In this document: one piece after another, positions 53,497 through 62,115 of the stretch
How positions within the stretch are numbered: the stretch's first letter is position 1
Layout of the letters: each line of letters opens with the position of its first letter
Source of the DNA: Parachlamydiaceae bacterium
Lineage (GTDB): Bacteria; Chlamydiota; Chlamydiia; Chlamydiales; Parachlamydiaceae
Direction of reading: 5' to 3'
NCBI GenBank assembly: GCA_013821265.1
Contig: JACDHD010000004.1
Coordinates: forward strand, 1 to 64,000
Length of the DNA: 64,000 bases
Position numbers and translations under genes: made by a program
Notes under the pieces: model-generated
What the model was told of the DNA's origin: nothing
Database searches by the model: none
Seen by the model: only the letters and a program-made list of their open reading frames with translations

Positions 53497-54207
53497 ATGG
53501 CAAAAAAAGCAGCAAAACCTATATCTCCCTCGGAAAACCTCACTCCATCAATCAAAATTGCTCCCTCCATTCTTGCAGGCGACTTCGGTTACCTAGCCGA
53601 CGAGGCACGCCGCATTGAAGCATCCGGAGCAGACTCCCTACACATCGACATCATGGATGGCCACTTCGTTCCAAACCTAACCATGGGACCTCAAGCGGTA
53701 GCCGCCATTAATCGCGCGACTCCTATGTTCCTAGACGTCCACTTGATGATTTACAACCCTTACGATTACGTCGAACGCTTTATAGAAGCAGGTGCCGACA
53801 TGATTACGATCCATTTTGAAGCTACCGAAGACGTAACAGAAACACTCGAATACATCCGCCGCTGCCACATCAAAGCCGGATTGGCTTTCTGCCCCGAAAC
53901 CTCTATGTCGATGATCCCCAAATACCTCGAAGCATGCGACATGATCTTGCTGATGACGGTGCATCCAGGATACGGTGGGCAAGCGTTTATGCCAGAAGTA
54001 ATCGAAAAAATTGAATTTACACGAAAAGCGTGCAATACACTCAATATCCCCATGGATATCCAAGTGGATGGCGGAATTAATCCTGCAACTGCCCAGCAAT
54101 GCATCACCGCCGGAGCCAACGTACTTGTCGCAGGCACATACGTGTTCACAGCTCCCGACATGCGCGAAGCAGTAGACTCCTTGCGTCAACAGCCCCTTAA
54201 CCCTTGA
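53497..54207 (+). CDS. rpe: Ribulose-phosphate 3-epimerase
   Basis: 236 residues from the ATG at 53497; a GTG two codons earlier is less likely. TIM-barrel motifs: IAPSILAGDFGYLADE, LHIDIMDGHFVPNLTMG (metal-binding His/Asp), LDVHLMI, HPGYGGQAFMP and IQVDGGINPATA. Interconverts ribulose-5-P and xylulose-5-P in the pentose-phosphate pathway. An N-terminal extension of about 15 residues (AKKAAKPISPSENLTPSI) precedes the barrel. It leads the rpe-efp-accB-accC block; efp follows after 26 nt. Confidence 0.94.
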   Translation: MAKKAAKPISPSENLTPSIKIAPSILAGDFGYLADEARRIEASGADSLHIDIMDGHFVPNLTMGPQAVAAINRATPMFLDVHLMIYNPYDYVERFIEAGADMITIHFEATEDVTETLEYIRRCHIKAGLAFCPETSMSMIPKYLEACDMILLMTVHPGYGGQAFMPEVIEKIEFTRKACNTLNIPMDIQVDGGINPATAQQCITAGANVLVAGTYVFTAPDMREAVDSLRQQPLNP

Positions 54208-54233
54208 ATGTGCTTTTAGATAGGATGTAGATT

Positions 54234-54785
54234 ATGGTATTAAGCAATCAATTAAATCCCGGAATGACAATCTCCATCAGTGGCAAACTCTTCCGTGTGG
54301 AATCAAGCGTCAAAGTAACAGTTCCTAAGGGCACTCCCTTCGTTAAAGCCAAACTGCGCGACCTCAACAGCCAGGATATGGTGGAAAAGAACTTTAAAGT
54401 GGGGCAAGAAATCCAAGACGTCAACCTAATCGAACGTCGCCTCGAATTTCTCTACCTTGAAGGCAAAGATTACCTCTTTCTCGATATCAACAGCCTCGAG
54501 CAAGTGCTCATCCCAGCACGCGTCATCACGGAAAAATCCAACTTCCTAAAAGAAGGCATCGACCTCAACGCATCTTTCTATGGCGACACGATCTTTAATG
54601 TAGAATTACCCCAATTTCTAGAACTCATGGTCGCAAAGACGGAGTCCACAAAGGCGAGCACTGCCAATGGAACACGCATCGCGACTCTGGAAACAGGCGC
54701 AAAAATTGAAGTCCCACCCTTTATCGAAGTGGGCGACATCATAAAAGTAGATACAACCACCAACGAATATGTACAAAGGGTTTAA
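54234..54785 (+). CDS. efp: Elongation factor P
   Basis: 183 residues, the usual three-domain length. The tip loop reads VTVPKGTPFVKAKLRDL with Lys32 at the modification position. Domain II/III signature sequences (LYLEGKDYLFLD; GTRIATLETGAKIEVPPFIE, then GDIIKVDT) are intact. Relieves ribosome stalling at proline runs. No epmA/epmB genes are nearby in the window. Chlamydiae commonly carry two efp genes; this is the one next to accB. Confidence 0.95.
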   Translation: MVLSNQLNPGMTISISGKLFRVESSVKVTVPKGTPFVKAKLRDLNSQDMVEKNFKVGQEIQDVNLIERRLEFLYLEGKDYLFLDINSLEQVLIPARVITEKSNFLKEGIDLNASFYGDTIFNVELPQFLELMVAKTESTKASTANGTRIATLETGAKIEVPPFIEVGDIIKVDTTTNEYVQRV

Positions 54786-54815
54786 TACCCAATTTAGACC
54801 CCCCTGGAGGAACTC

Positions 54816-55316
54816 GTGGAAAACAAACAACTCAAAGAATTAATGGCTGCAATGCAGCGCACAGGCACAAAACGCCTCTCACTCAAATTCAAGGATGGCG
54901 TTGAAGTCGAACTAGAACGCGAAGAGAGCACTACCTACAGAACAATGGAACCTGCCCTCGAGTTTCTGGATGAAAATCCCCTGAAACACGAAATGGCCCT
55001 CCATCGTGCCAACATGCTCCTTTCACGCGGAAGCGAAATGACCTCTCTTCCTCATGCCAACGCAAAAGAAATCGACACAAATAGCACCTTTGTCACCTCT
55101 CCAATGGTGGGAACCTACTACTCCGCTTCCGGAATCGATGAACCTCCCTTCCTTAAAGTCGGTGACAAAATCGAAAAAGACACTGTCGTCTGCATCATCG
55201 AAGCAATGAAGGTAATGAACGAAGTCAAAGCAGGCATCTCCGGCACTGTCGCCGAAATCCTCGTTGAAAACGCTCACCCTGTCGAATTTGGCACAAAGCT
55301 CTTTCGGATTACCTAA
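54816..55316 (+). CDS. accB: Biotin carboxyl carrier protein of acetyl-CoA carboxylase
   Basis: 166 residues starting at a GTG with CTGGAGG at correct distance; no ATG fits. An N-terminal helical region, a flexible linker, and the biotinyl domain (about 92-166) with the biotin-accepting Lys132 in [11 protein letters not shown]. It shuttles carboxybiotin between AccC and the AccAD carboxyltransferase for malonyl-CoA synthesis. The stop overlaps accC's ATG by one base. Confidence 0.95.
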   Translation: MENKQLKELMAAMQRTGTKRLSLKFKDGVEVELEREESTTYRTMEPALEFLDENPLKHEMALHRANMLLSRGSEMTSLPHANAKEIDTNSTFVTSPMVGTYYSASGIDEPPFLKVGDKIEKDTVVCIIEAMKVMNEVKAGISGTVAEILVENAHPVEFGTKLFRIT

Positions 55317-56677
55317 TGAAAAAAGTATTGATCGCAAATCGCGGAGAAATCGCTGTACGCGTTATCCGCGCCTGTCACGACCTCGGACTCCAAACTGTCG
55401 CTGTCTACTCGCAAGCCGACAGCGAAGCCCTACACGTTCTACACGCCGACGAAGCAATATGCATCGGAGAAGCACCCTCCAGCCAGTCGTACCTAAAAGT
55501 GCCAAACCTGCTATCCGCTTGTGAAATCACCGGAGCAGATGCGGTGCACCCAGGCTACGGATTCCTAAGCGAAAACGCAAACTTCGCCTCGATCTGCGAA
55601 AGCTGCGGTCTCAACTTTATCGGCCCACCCCCCAGCGCCATTGCATTGCTCGGAGATAAAGCCAAAGCCAAAGCAACAGCCAAAAGCGCCGGATGCCCCG
55701 TCATTCCCGGATCCGTTGGCATCGTCAGCGACCTCAAACAAGGCTACGCCGAAATCAAACGCCTCGGTTTTCCTGTATTTATTAAAGCTGTCGCAGGTGG
55801 CGGTGGGAAAGGGATTCGCATCGCTCACAACGAAGAAGAATTTGGCAAGATGTTTGTGGCCGCTCGTGCCGAAGCCGAAGCCTCTTTTAGCAATCCAGAT
55901 GTCTACCTCGAAAAAATGATCCTCAAACCACGCCACATCGAAGTTCAAGTAATGGGCGATAAATACGGCAACTACGTGCATTTAGGCGAACGCGACTGCA
56001 CAATTCAACGCCGACGCCAAAAACTGATCGAAGAGGCTCCAAGCCCTATGCTAACTCCTAAAATGCGCCAAAAGATCGGCCAAGCAGCCGTGGATGTGGT
56101 CAAAGCAGCCAATTACTATTCTGTTGGTACGGTAGAATTCTTATTAGATTCCGCCAACAACTTCTACTTCATGGAAGTCAACACCCGCATCCAAGTGGAA
56201 CACACGGTCACAGAAGAACTAACCGGCGTCGACCTGGTCCGCGAACAACTTCTCATCGCGATGGGCAAAGAGCTCCAACTACGCCAACGCGATATCACCT
56301 TCACCGGCCACGTCATCCAATTTCGCGTCAACGCCGAAAACCCCTCACACAACTTTGCACCTTCTCCAGGGCGCCTCGAGTACTATTTGCCTCCTGGAGG
56401 CCCTCACGTGCGTGTCGACAGCGCCTGCTACTCGGGATACCAAATCCCTCCCAACTACGACTCGATGATCGCCAAATTGATCGTTAAAGGAAAAGACCGC
56501 CAACAAGCTATTGCAGTGGGCAAACGCGCTCTACGCGAATTCCACATCGGCGGTGTCCACTCAACAATTGGCTTCCACAGACATATCTTGGAGGATAATA
56601 ACTTCCTAGAAAACCGCTACGACCTCAACTACATCGACAATCTCGTCGCCGAAGGCCACCAGTTTACGCTTGAGTAA
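55316..56677 (+). CDS. accC: Biotin carboxylase of acetyl-CoA carboxylase
   Basis: 453 residues, full length. ATP-grasp enzyme: KKVLIANRGEIAVRVIRACH at the start, the glycine-rich ATP lid FIKAVAGGGGKGIRI (about 156-170), HLGERDCTIQRRRQKLIEEA (about 222-241) and FMEVNTRIQVEHTVTEELTG (about 282-301). Carboxylates the biotin on AccB. Translationally coupled to accB (TAATG). Higher GC than the accessory region, as expected of a core gene. Confidence 0.96.
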   Translation: MKKVLIANRGEIAVRVIRACHDLGLQTVAVYSQADSEALHVLHADEAICIGEAPSSQSYLKVPNLLSACEITGADAVHPGYGFLSENANFASICESCGLNFIGPPPSAIALLGDKAKAKATAKSAGCPVIPGSVGIVSDLKQGYAEIKRLGFPVFIKAVAGGGGKGIRIAHNEEEFGKMFVAARAEAEASFSNPDVYLEKMILKPRHIEVQVMGDKYGNYVHLGERDCTIQRRRQKLIEEAPSPMLTPKMRQKIGQAAVDVVKAANYYSVGTVEFLLDSANNFYFMEVNTRIQVEHTVTEELTGVDLVREQLLIAMGKELQLRQRDITFTGHVIQFRVNAENPSHNFAPSPGRLEYYLPPGGPHVRVDSACYSGYQIPPNYDSMIAKLIVKGKDRQQAIAVGKRALREFHIGGVHSTIGFHRHILEDNNFLENRYDLNYIDNLVAEGHQFTLE

Positions 56678-56750
56678 GACTAAGGGGACGCCGTCCCCTT
56701 AGAACCCCTGCAAAAGGGCCGTGGGCCCTCTTGACACCCTTTTTAGTTTT
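56678..56750. repeat. AAGGGGAC-type repeat after accC
   Basis: CTAAGGGGACGCCGTCCCCTTAG followed by AACCCCTGCAAAAGGGCC and GTGGGCCCTCTTGACACCC is a partial copy of the end of the 9355-9822 element. The first hairpin directly follows accC and could end its transcript. Confidence 0.65.
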
Positions 56751-56784
56751 AAAAACAGCTCGTAGGTATCTTCAGTCAGGTTTA

Positions 56785-56824
56785 AAAAAAGAGGCTTCCT
56801 GCTACGCAGAAAGCCTCTTTTTCG
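56785..56824. terminator. Bidirectional intrinsic terminator
   Basis: AAAAAAAGAGGCTT ... AAGCCTCTTTTT with a CCTGCTACGCAG inner stem: A-run, GC stem and T-run on both strands. It closes the acc operon. A further dispersed palindrome lies at 56938-56975. Confidence 0.75.
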
Positions 56825-57158
56825 AATTTGATTGAAAATATCTAAAGTTTATAAATCTAAGAAGTGGGTAAAAGAATCCCAGACCTTTGCAGATGCTATG
56901 GGTACAGATTCCCTTTTCTTTCAAAATTGACAAGGTACCAGGCCGCAAAGCCTGATGGTAACCAGGGCGTCCTCGGCATGGTTTATGTTCATCCTTAGCT
57001 GTCTTAATTAGTCTGAGAGCCACAAAACCTCCTCCTGCTCACTGTGCCTCTCTGTGAGCTCTATTGCAAAAATAAAAAATAAAAACCTTTTTCCTTTTGC
57101 AAAAAAAACCTCGATTCGATTTAGTGACGAAAAACAAATATCAATCGAGGAAAATATC

Positions 57159-57968
57159 ATGTTAAAACAAGCCTCCCATTTCCTTGCCAGTAACCTCCTT
57201 CTGCTGAGCGCCCTAACCCTCGCTCTGGCACCATCCAAAAATCTTTCCGCTGACTACTACAACGATCCCTACTACGACTCCTTTCCTGAAAATTATTGCG
57301 AATCTTTCGTAACAGAATGCGAACCCGCCCCCTGCCGCAGAGATAACAGAGGGTCCTCCTGGGGATCAACAGTTGCTGCTATCTTATTTGGTGCCGCCGC
57401 CGGCGCAGGCACTGGCTACCTTGTCGCCAACAACAAAAACAAACACTGTCACGATGGCGCTACAGGCCCACAAGGTCCTTCAGGCCCTGCAGGTGCTACA
57501 GGTGCTACAGGTGCAACCGGTCCTGCCGGCCTCGAAGGCTTAGCCGGGCAATCTGTGACTGGTGCCCCCGGGGCCACAGGTCCTTCACCATTCATTGCTG
57601 ACACGGATGAATCCCTCACTTTTAATTTTAGCATCAATATAACTGCTGGAATTGGAGGTTCTATCATTCCGTTTGTTTCCCAACCAGATGGAACTGTCGT
57701 TGAAGGAGCTCCAATCCCCATTGCAGGCTTGCTGCCACTCGTTCTGAATCCTCCTGCCATCGTGATCAATGACCCCGACTTCGGTACCTACACCTCAGGA
57801 ATTCATCTTGATGGCGGTCTAGTAGGTGTTACAGCAGCTTTAACCGAAAGCGTCGTTTCCTCAAGGGATGGCACCACCATTTTGCTCACCTCAGCAAATG
57901 GAATCGCCACTTTGGGAACTAACACTCAGGTCTCTGCTGAATTCACTTACGGCACAAATGTGCATTGA
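57159..57968 (+). CDS. Exported collagen-like protein
   Basis: 269 residues from the ATG at 57159 (GAGG 8 nt upstream). A signal peptide (about 1-31, ending KNLSA), a Tyr/Asp/Cys-rich segment (about 32-60), a Gly/Ala hydrophobic stretch (VAAILFGAAAGAGTGYLVAN), then eleven or more Gly-X-Y triplets (about 106-145; GPQGPSGPAGATGATGATGP). The C-terminal beta-rich domain (about 150-269) resembles the heads of collagen-like exosporium or surface proteins. Likely a trimeric surface stalk. Codon use is GC-rich like the core genes. Confidence 0.8.
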   Translation: MLKQASHFLASNLLLLSALTLALAPSKNLSADYYNDPYYDSFPENYCESFVTECEPAPCRRDNRGSSWGSTVAAILFGAAAGAGTGYLVANNKNKHCHDGATGPQGPSGPAGATGATGATGPAGLEGLAGQSVTGAPGATGPSPFIADTDESLTFNFSINITAGIGGSIIPFVSQPDGTVVEGAPIPIAGLLPLVLNPPAIVINDPDFGTYTSGIHLDGGLVGVTAALTESVVSSRDGTTILLTSANGIATLGTNTQVSAEFTYGTNVH

Positions 57969-57984
57969 GAAGAGATGAGTTAAC

Positions 57985-58375
57985 TGCAGTGGACAGTTGG
58001 ACAATGGACTGATTGAGACAATTGCATAAGTCTTCGATCTATTTTTACCCACCGAGACACAGAGGCACAGGTAGCACAGGTAGCACAGAGAACGAATTGT
58101 AGATGTCTCTGAAACATAACATCTTTTTTGCACAGCAATGTAAATGCGAAATTGTCGTCAGACAATTTCGCCTTGGTTGGTTTTTAAAAAAGCCTCAGCT
58201 TATTAAAAAGAGATTGAACACTCAATCCTCAAATAAGCTCAAAGCCATAAAATAGTCTCTTGCTCTCTGTGCTGCTCTGTGTCTCGGTGTCTCGGTGGTA
58301 AAAAAATAAAAAGAAGGTTTATGCAATCATTTGACTTATGCAATTGTCTCGATTGGACATTTGGACGAAATGATT
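57985..58375. mobile_element. ~390 bp inverted-repeat element with CACAGAG-type inner arms
   Basis: Outer arms near 57990-58032 and 58333-58373 pair through GAGACAATTGCATAAGTC / GACTTATGCAATTGTCTC. Inner arms CCACCGAGACACAGAGGC (58048) and GTGTCTCGGTGTCTCGGTGG (58278) pair too. The core has a short TCAGACAATTTCG palindrome. No transposase. It fills the gap between the collagen-like gene and the export operon, where no gene is seen. Confidence 0.65.
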
Positions 58376-58437
58376 AAATTCAATCTTCCAAATTTTGTCC
58401 AACCAAGCGATTCCAAACCGAAAATATAGAACCAAAA

Positions 58438-59847
58438 ATGCGCAAAGTTCGACCACTACTTCTCTCTCTTGCAGTCTTCTTAGCAGCACTCTCCCCTCTC
58501 TCCATTTTTGCTGACGAAGCCCCTGTCCACACATTTACGCTGGAATCCGCCCTTGATTGGGTGCTGAGCCATAATCGACAACTCCTCGGCCTTCAAGACA
58601 AAAACGTCCAATTCCACACACAACTGGAAATGGCGGAATCGGAATTTGATCTGCAAATCCAACCAAGCGCGGATGCGGGGTATATCGGCGGAGGCTCTGC
58701 AGGCAGCGGCTTAGCCGTTGGCACCAGCGTAGCATTTGCAAAAAAACTCAGCAATGGCACGCGCATCCAAATCACCCCCTCCATCCAAAAGGTACACAAT
58801 CGCTACCATTCCAACTTCAAAACAATCATTAGTCAACCTCTTCTGCGCGGCTGGGGACAGGACTATACGTTTTCAAATCTAAGGGGCGCCTTCTTCAATT
58901 TGCGCAGCGCCAATCGCTCTTTCTACAACACGCAGTGTCAACTGGTCCTACGCTCCATCATCAGCATGTACGAGCTAGTTAAAATGCAACACAGCTTAGT
59001 GCTCAATCAGGAATCATTTGAGCGTGTCCGCAAATTTTATCAAGCAGCCTGTCTAAAATCAAAAATCGGAGTCTGCGATCCGATCGACGTCTACCGCGCT
59101 GAAATCGAAATGCGCCACGCTGAAGATGGCTTAAAAAGTGCTCAGGACCGCCTTCAAGATGCCGAAGATAACTTTCGTGACCTCATGGCCCTACCAGCAG
59201 ATGACCTCATCCACCTCAATATTCCGATCGCATATGCTCCGTTTGACATCTCTTCAGGTGAAGCGATCGAGGCTGCTCTACAAAATCGTGTGGAGTTAGA
59301 TCAAGCTAATGATCAGCAAGTAGAAAACATTCGCCTTTCTAAAGTAGCCAAGGAACGGTTGTGGCCCGAATTAAATATGGTCGTTAACTACTCAAACTGC
59401 GGTGAAGATCAGGTCTTTACAGATTCCTGCCTACGCCGACGCGAAAGCACTTGGGGCGTGGGTTTTACTACTTCGACCGATTTCAATCCCTATTCAGAGC
59501 GCGCTGCCTATGAACAGAGCCTCTCTGCCATTCAAATAGCAGGACTCAATGTCGATCAAACAATTGCTAACTTGACCTTTGAGGTCAAACGCGCTATACG
59601 TCATCTGGAACGTTCGGATCAACGTATTGAACTACAGGAAAAACAGATTCACTCCTCTGAAGGAGAGCTGCGCTTAGCACAATTGAAATTTGATCGTGGA
59701 ATGGGAAATAATTTCGATCTCATTCAAGCAGAAAAATCCCTGCGCTCAGCACAGTTCAACCATTGGAATGCTCTGATCGACCGCATCATTGGCGAATACC
59801 AGATGCGCGCCGTCCTGGGACTGCTGATGGAAAAACCTTGTTTATGA
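58438..59847 (+). CDS. TolC-like outer-membrane efflux protein
   Basis: 469 residues: signal peptide (about 1-25), then two outer-membrane efflux repeats with long helical sections (FTLESALDWVLSHNRQLLGL near 30; SLSAIQIAGLNVDQTIANLT near 360; LAQLKFDRGMGNNFDLIQAE near 420). Forms the trimeric exit duct for a tripartite exporter. First gene of the operon TolC - HlyD - MacB ATPase - MacB permease; its stop overlaps the next start (ATGA). Confidence 0.88.
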   Translation: MRKVRPLLLSLAVFLAALSPLSIFADEAPVHTFTLESALDWVLSHNRQLLGLQDKNVQFHTQLEMAESEFDLQIQPSADAGYIGGGSAGSGLAVGTSVAFAKKLSNGTRIQITPSIQKVHNRYHSNFKTIISQPLLRGWGQDYTFSNLRGAFFNLRSANRSFYNTQCQLVLRSIISMYELVKMQHSLVLNQESFERVRKFYQAACLKSKIGVCDPIDVYRAEIEMRHAEDGLKSAQDRLQDAEDNFRDLMALPADDLIHLNIPIAYAPFDISSGEAIEAALQNRVELDQANDQQVENIRLSKVAKERLWPELNMVVNYSNCGEDQVFTDSCLRRRESTWGVGFTTSTDFNPYSERAAYEQSLSAIQIAGLNVDQTIANLTFEVKRAIRHLERSDQRIELQEKQIHSSEGELRLAQLKFDRGMGNNFDLIQAEKSLRSAQFNHWNALIDRIIGEYQMRAVLGLLMEKPCL

Positions 59848-61277
59848 AAAAACAGCACACCCTTCTGTTGGCCATCATTTTGGTAGGACTCTTTCTTCTT
59901 TTTATAAGCCAAAAAAGCCATCCTAAAGCTAACCTAGAACTGATTGCTCCCGTAAAAAAGCGCAGCTTTGCGATCGATGTGAAGGCGATCGGAGAACTGG
60001 AAGCAACATACTCAACGACAATCGCGTCTCAACTACGTGGCGACAACGGCAAACTCATTTATCTCATTCCAGACGGCACCAATGTTAAGATTGGAGACCT
60101 CCTCGTCAAAATTGATCCCACCCCTTTCGAAGAAAAACTGGAATCCTTGCAAAACAAACTGCGCGACCAAAATGCACACATTGCTACTCTTGAAAAGCTA
60201 TTAGCGTGGGAGATTAGCCAGGCGGAACGCGATGATAAAATGGCTTTTTTCGATGTAGAAGCTGCAGAACTCGAGCTCAACAAAATCATCCATGGGGACG
60301 GTCCACTCGAAATTGCGAAGCTTAAAACTTCCATGAGCAAAGCTTTAGCAAAATATGATGAATTGAGTGGCTATTCTCAAGACCTGCTAGAACTGCAGCA
60401 ACAAGGCTTCCTCAATCCCTCTGAAATCAAGAACGCGCAAAAACGACTCGATGAAGAGAAAGAAACCTATGAAGCAGCCAAGCTTCAATACGAAAGTTAT
60501 GTGGCTCACGTGCACCCTATGCATCTAAAAAAAGCGGAGGCAGCTCTTAGACAAGCAAAAATCCGACAAGAAGAAGCGATTAAAGTGCGTGGCCACTCGA
60601 TTGGAAAGGCTAAAATAGAATTAGAGCAGGCGAAACAATCGCTAGAAGGGATCAAATTGCAAATTCGCGATGCACAACGCGAACTAGCGCTCACAGAAAT
60701 TTATGCACCGACGCAGGGCATGGTGGTGCAACGCGAAGACTTTCGCAATGGACAGCGCCGCAAGCCGCGCATTGGAGACCTCGCAGTGCGCAATCAAATT
60801 CTGTTAGAACTGCCCGACTTGACCTCTATGACAGTTAAAAGCAAAGTGCGCGAAATTGATTTGTGCCGCGTCTGCACGGGTAAAATCGCCTCTGTCGAAA
60901 TCGATGCGTTCCCTAACTTGATTTTTTCAGGAACTCTGAACTCCATTGGTGTTTTGGCCCTAACAGATCCCACAAAGCCATCCGACGAAAAGTACTTTGA
61001 TATTCGCATTCTTCTAAAAGATATCGATTCACGCATACGTCCCGGCATGACTTCGCGACTGACGATTCATGCTGAAAAGGTTGAAAATGCCCTTACAGTG
61101 CCCGTCCACGCACTCTTCTACGACCAAAAGACAGCGTTTTGCTATGTTGCCACTGGCAATAGCTATGAGAAGCGTGCAGTGATTCCCGGAGCCCACAACG
61201 AAGAGTGGTCTGAGATTAAAGAAGGATTAACCAATGGTGAATGGGTATGCCTAACGATGCCTGCCGATATCCTATGA
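59844..61277 (+). CDS. HlyD/MacA-type periplasmic adaptor protein
   Basis: 477 residues from the ATG at 59844, which overlaps the tolC-like stop by 4 nt. An N-terminal membrane anchor (about 8-26), a biotinyl-lipoyl-like half (GKLIYLIPDGTNVKIGDLLV), a long coiled-coil hairpin (about 105-285), the second lipoyl half and a beta-barrel domain (about 290-400), and a C-terminal membrane-proximal domain. It links the MacB pump to the TolC duct. The coiled coil is long, suiting a direct TolC contact. Confidence 0.88.
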   Translation: MKKQHTLLLAIILVGLFLLFISQKSHPKANLELIAPVKKRSFAIDVKAIGELEATYSTTIASQLRGDNGKLIYLIPDGTNVKIGDLLVKIDPTPFEEKLESLQNKLRDQNAHIATLEKLLAWEISQAERDDKMAFFDVEAAELELNKIIHGDGPLEIAKLKTSMSKALAKYDELSGYSQDLLELQQQGFLNPSEIKNAQKRLDEEKETYEAAKLQYESYVAHVHPMHLKKAEAALRQAKIRQEEAIKVRGHSIGKAKIELEQAKQSLEGIKLQIRDAQRELALTEIYAPTQGMVVQREDFRNGQRRKPRIGDLAVRNQILLELPDLTSMTVKSKVREIDLCRVCTGKIASVEIDAFPNLIFSGTLNSIGVLALTDPTKPSDEKYFDIRILLKDIDSRIRPGMTSRLTIHAEKVENALTVPVHALFYDQKTAFCYVATGNSYEKRAVIPGAHNEEWSEIKEGLTNGEWVCLTMPADIL

Positions 61278-61284
61278 TTTTTTT

Positions 61285-61408
61285 CACCACAGAGACACAG
61301 AGACACAGAGGAGCACAGAGAGCGAGAAAGATGCAATTCAACAAAGAAATAACCTTTCTTTTTTGCTCTCTGTGCTCCTCTGTGTCTCTGTGTCTCTGTG
61401 GTGAAAAA
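61285..61408. repeat. Perfect 44 bp inverted repeat inside the export operon
   Basis: Arms of about 44 bp (beginning TTTTTTCACCACAGAGACAC at 61287 and mirrored at 61363-61407) are exact reverse complements around a ~40 nt A/T-rich loop. Each arm contains tandem CACAGAGA units, related to the inner arms at 58048 and 58278. The stem would form in the mRNA between the adaptor and ATPase genes. The GAGAACGGTC before the ATPase start lies just outside it. Confidence 0.85.
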
Positions 61409-61437
61409 TCCAACGAAAACCTGCAAGGAGAACGGTC

Positions 61438-62115
61438 ATGCCTCCCTCTCCTTTAATCTCCATTGAGGCACTTGCCAAATCGTACCCGATGGGTCACGGC
61501 ATTGTGGAAGCCCTAAAGCCCACCACCCTTCACGTATCCGCTGGTGAATCCCTTGCAATCATGGGTCCTTCCGGATCAGGCAAATCGACACTGCTCCATC
61601 TACTTGGCTGTTTGGACTCGCCAACCTCTGGACGCTACCTTTTCGATGGACAGGACGTCTCTCATCTCGACGACTCAGCCCTGGCCCATATCCGTGCCTA
61701 TAAGATCGGCTTTGTCTTTCAAGCATTCAACCTCATTCCTCAGCTGACCGTCCTCGAAAACATCGAGTTACCCTTCGTCTATCAAAAGAATCCTCCAAGC
61801 AACTTATCCGATCGCATTGCACACTCTTTAGAGAAAGTAGGTCTCTCACATCGATTACACCATCATCCCTCTGAACTGTCTGGAGGCGAAATGCAGCGCG
61901 TGGCGATTGCCAGAGCCCTTGCAAGTGCTCCACGAGTCCTCCTAGCCGATGAACCTACAGGAAATTTAGACCGCACAAATGGAACAACCATACTAAAGTT
62001 ATTTATGGAGCTACAAGAGCAAGGTACAGCCGTGATCATCGTCACACACGATGCAACAGTCGCCAGTTACTGCCAACGCACCATTCACATGCAGGATGGA
62101 AGTATCCATGTTTGA
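61438..62115 (+). CDS. MacB/LolD-type ABC transporter ATPase
   Basis: 225 residues. Walker A GPSGSGKS (43-50), Q-loop FVFQAFNLIPQL, signature LSGGEMQR (about 144-151), Walker B VLLADEPTG (about 163-171) and H-loop VTHD. Sequence is of the MacB/LolD/FtsE class that powers mechanotransmission rather than transport across the inner membrane. Separate polypeptide from its permease, unlike classical fused MacB. Overlaps the permease start by 8 nt. Confidence 0.92.
   Translation: MPPSPLISIEALAKSYPMGHGIVEALKPTTLHVSAGESLAIMGPSGSGKSTLLHLLGCLDSPTSGRYLFDGQDVSHLDDSALAHIRAYKIGFVFQAFNLIPQLTVLENIELPFVYQKNPPSNLSDRIAHSLEKVGLSHRLHHHPSELSGGEMQRVAIARALASAPRVLLADEPTGNLDRTNGTTILKLFMELQEQGTAVIIVTHDATVASYCQRTIHMQDGSIHV

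Noticed and set aside
53731-54189. Long open frames on the minus strand opposite rpe
   Set aside because: Shadow of the strongly coding plus-strand epimerase; low-complexity Cys/Val/His composition and no ribosome-binding site.
55565-55981. 138-codon minus-strand frame opposite accC
   Set aside because: Mirror of GC-rich accC codons; no recognisable protein character.
57449-57769. Pro/Ala-rich minus-strand frame opposite the collagen-like gene
   Set aside because: Simple mirror of Gly-X-Y codons.
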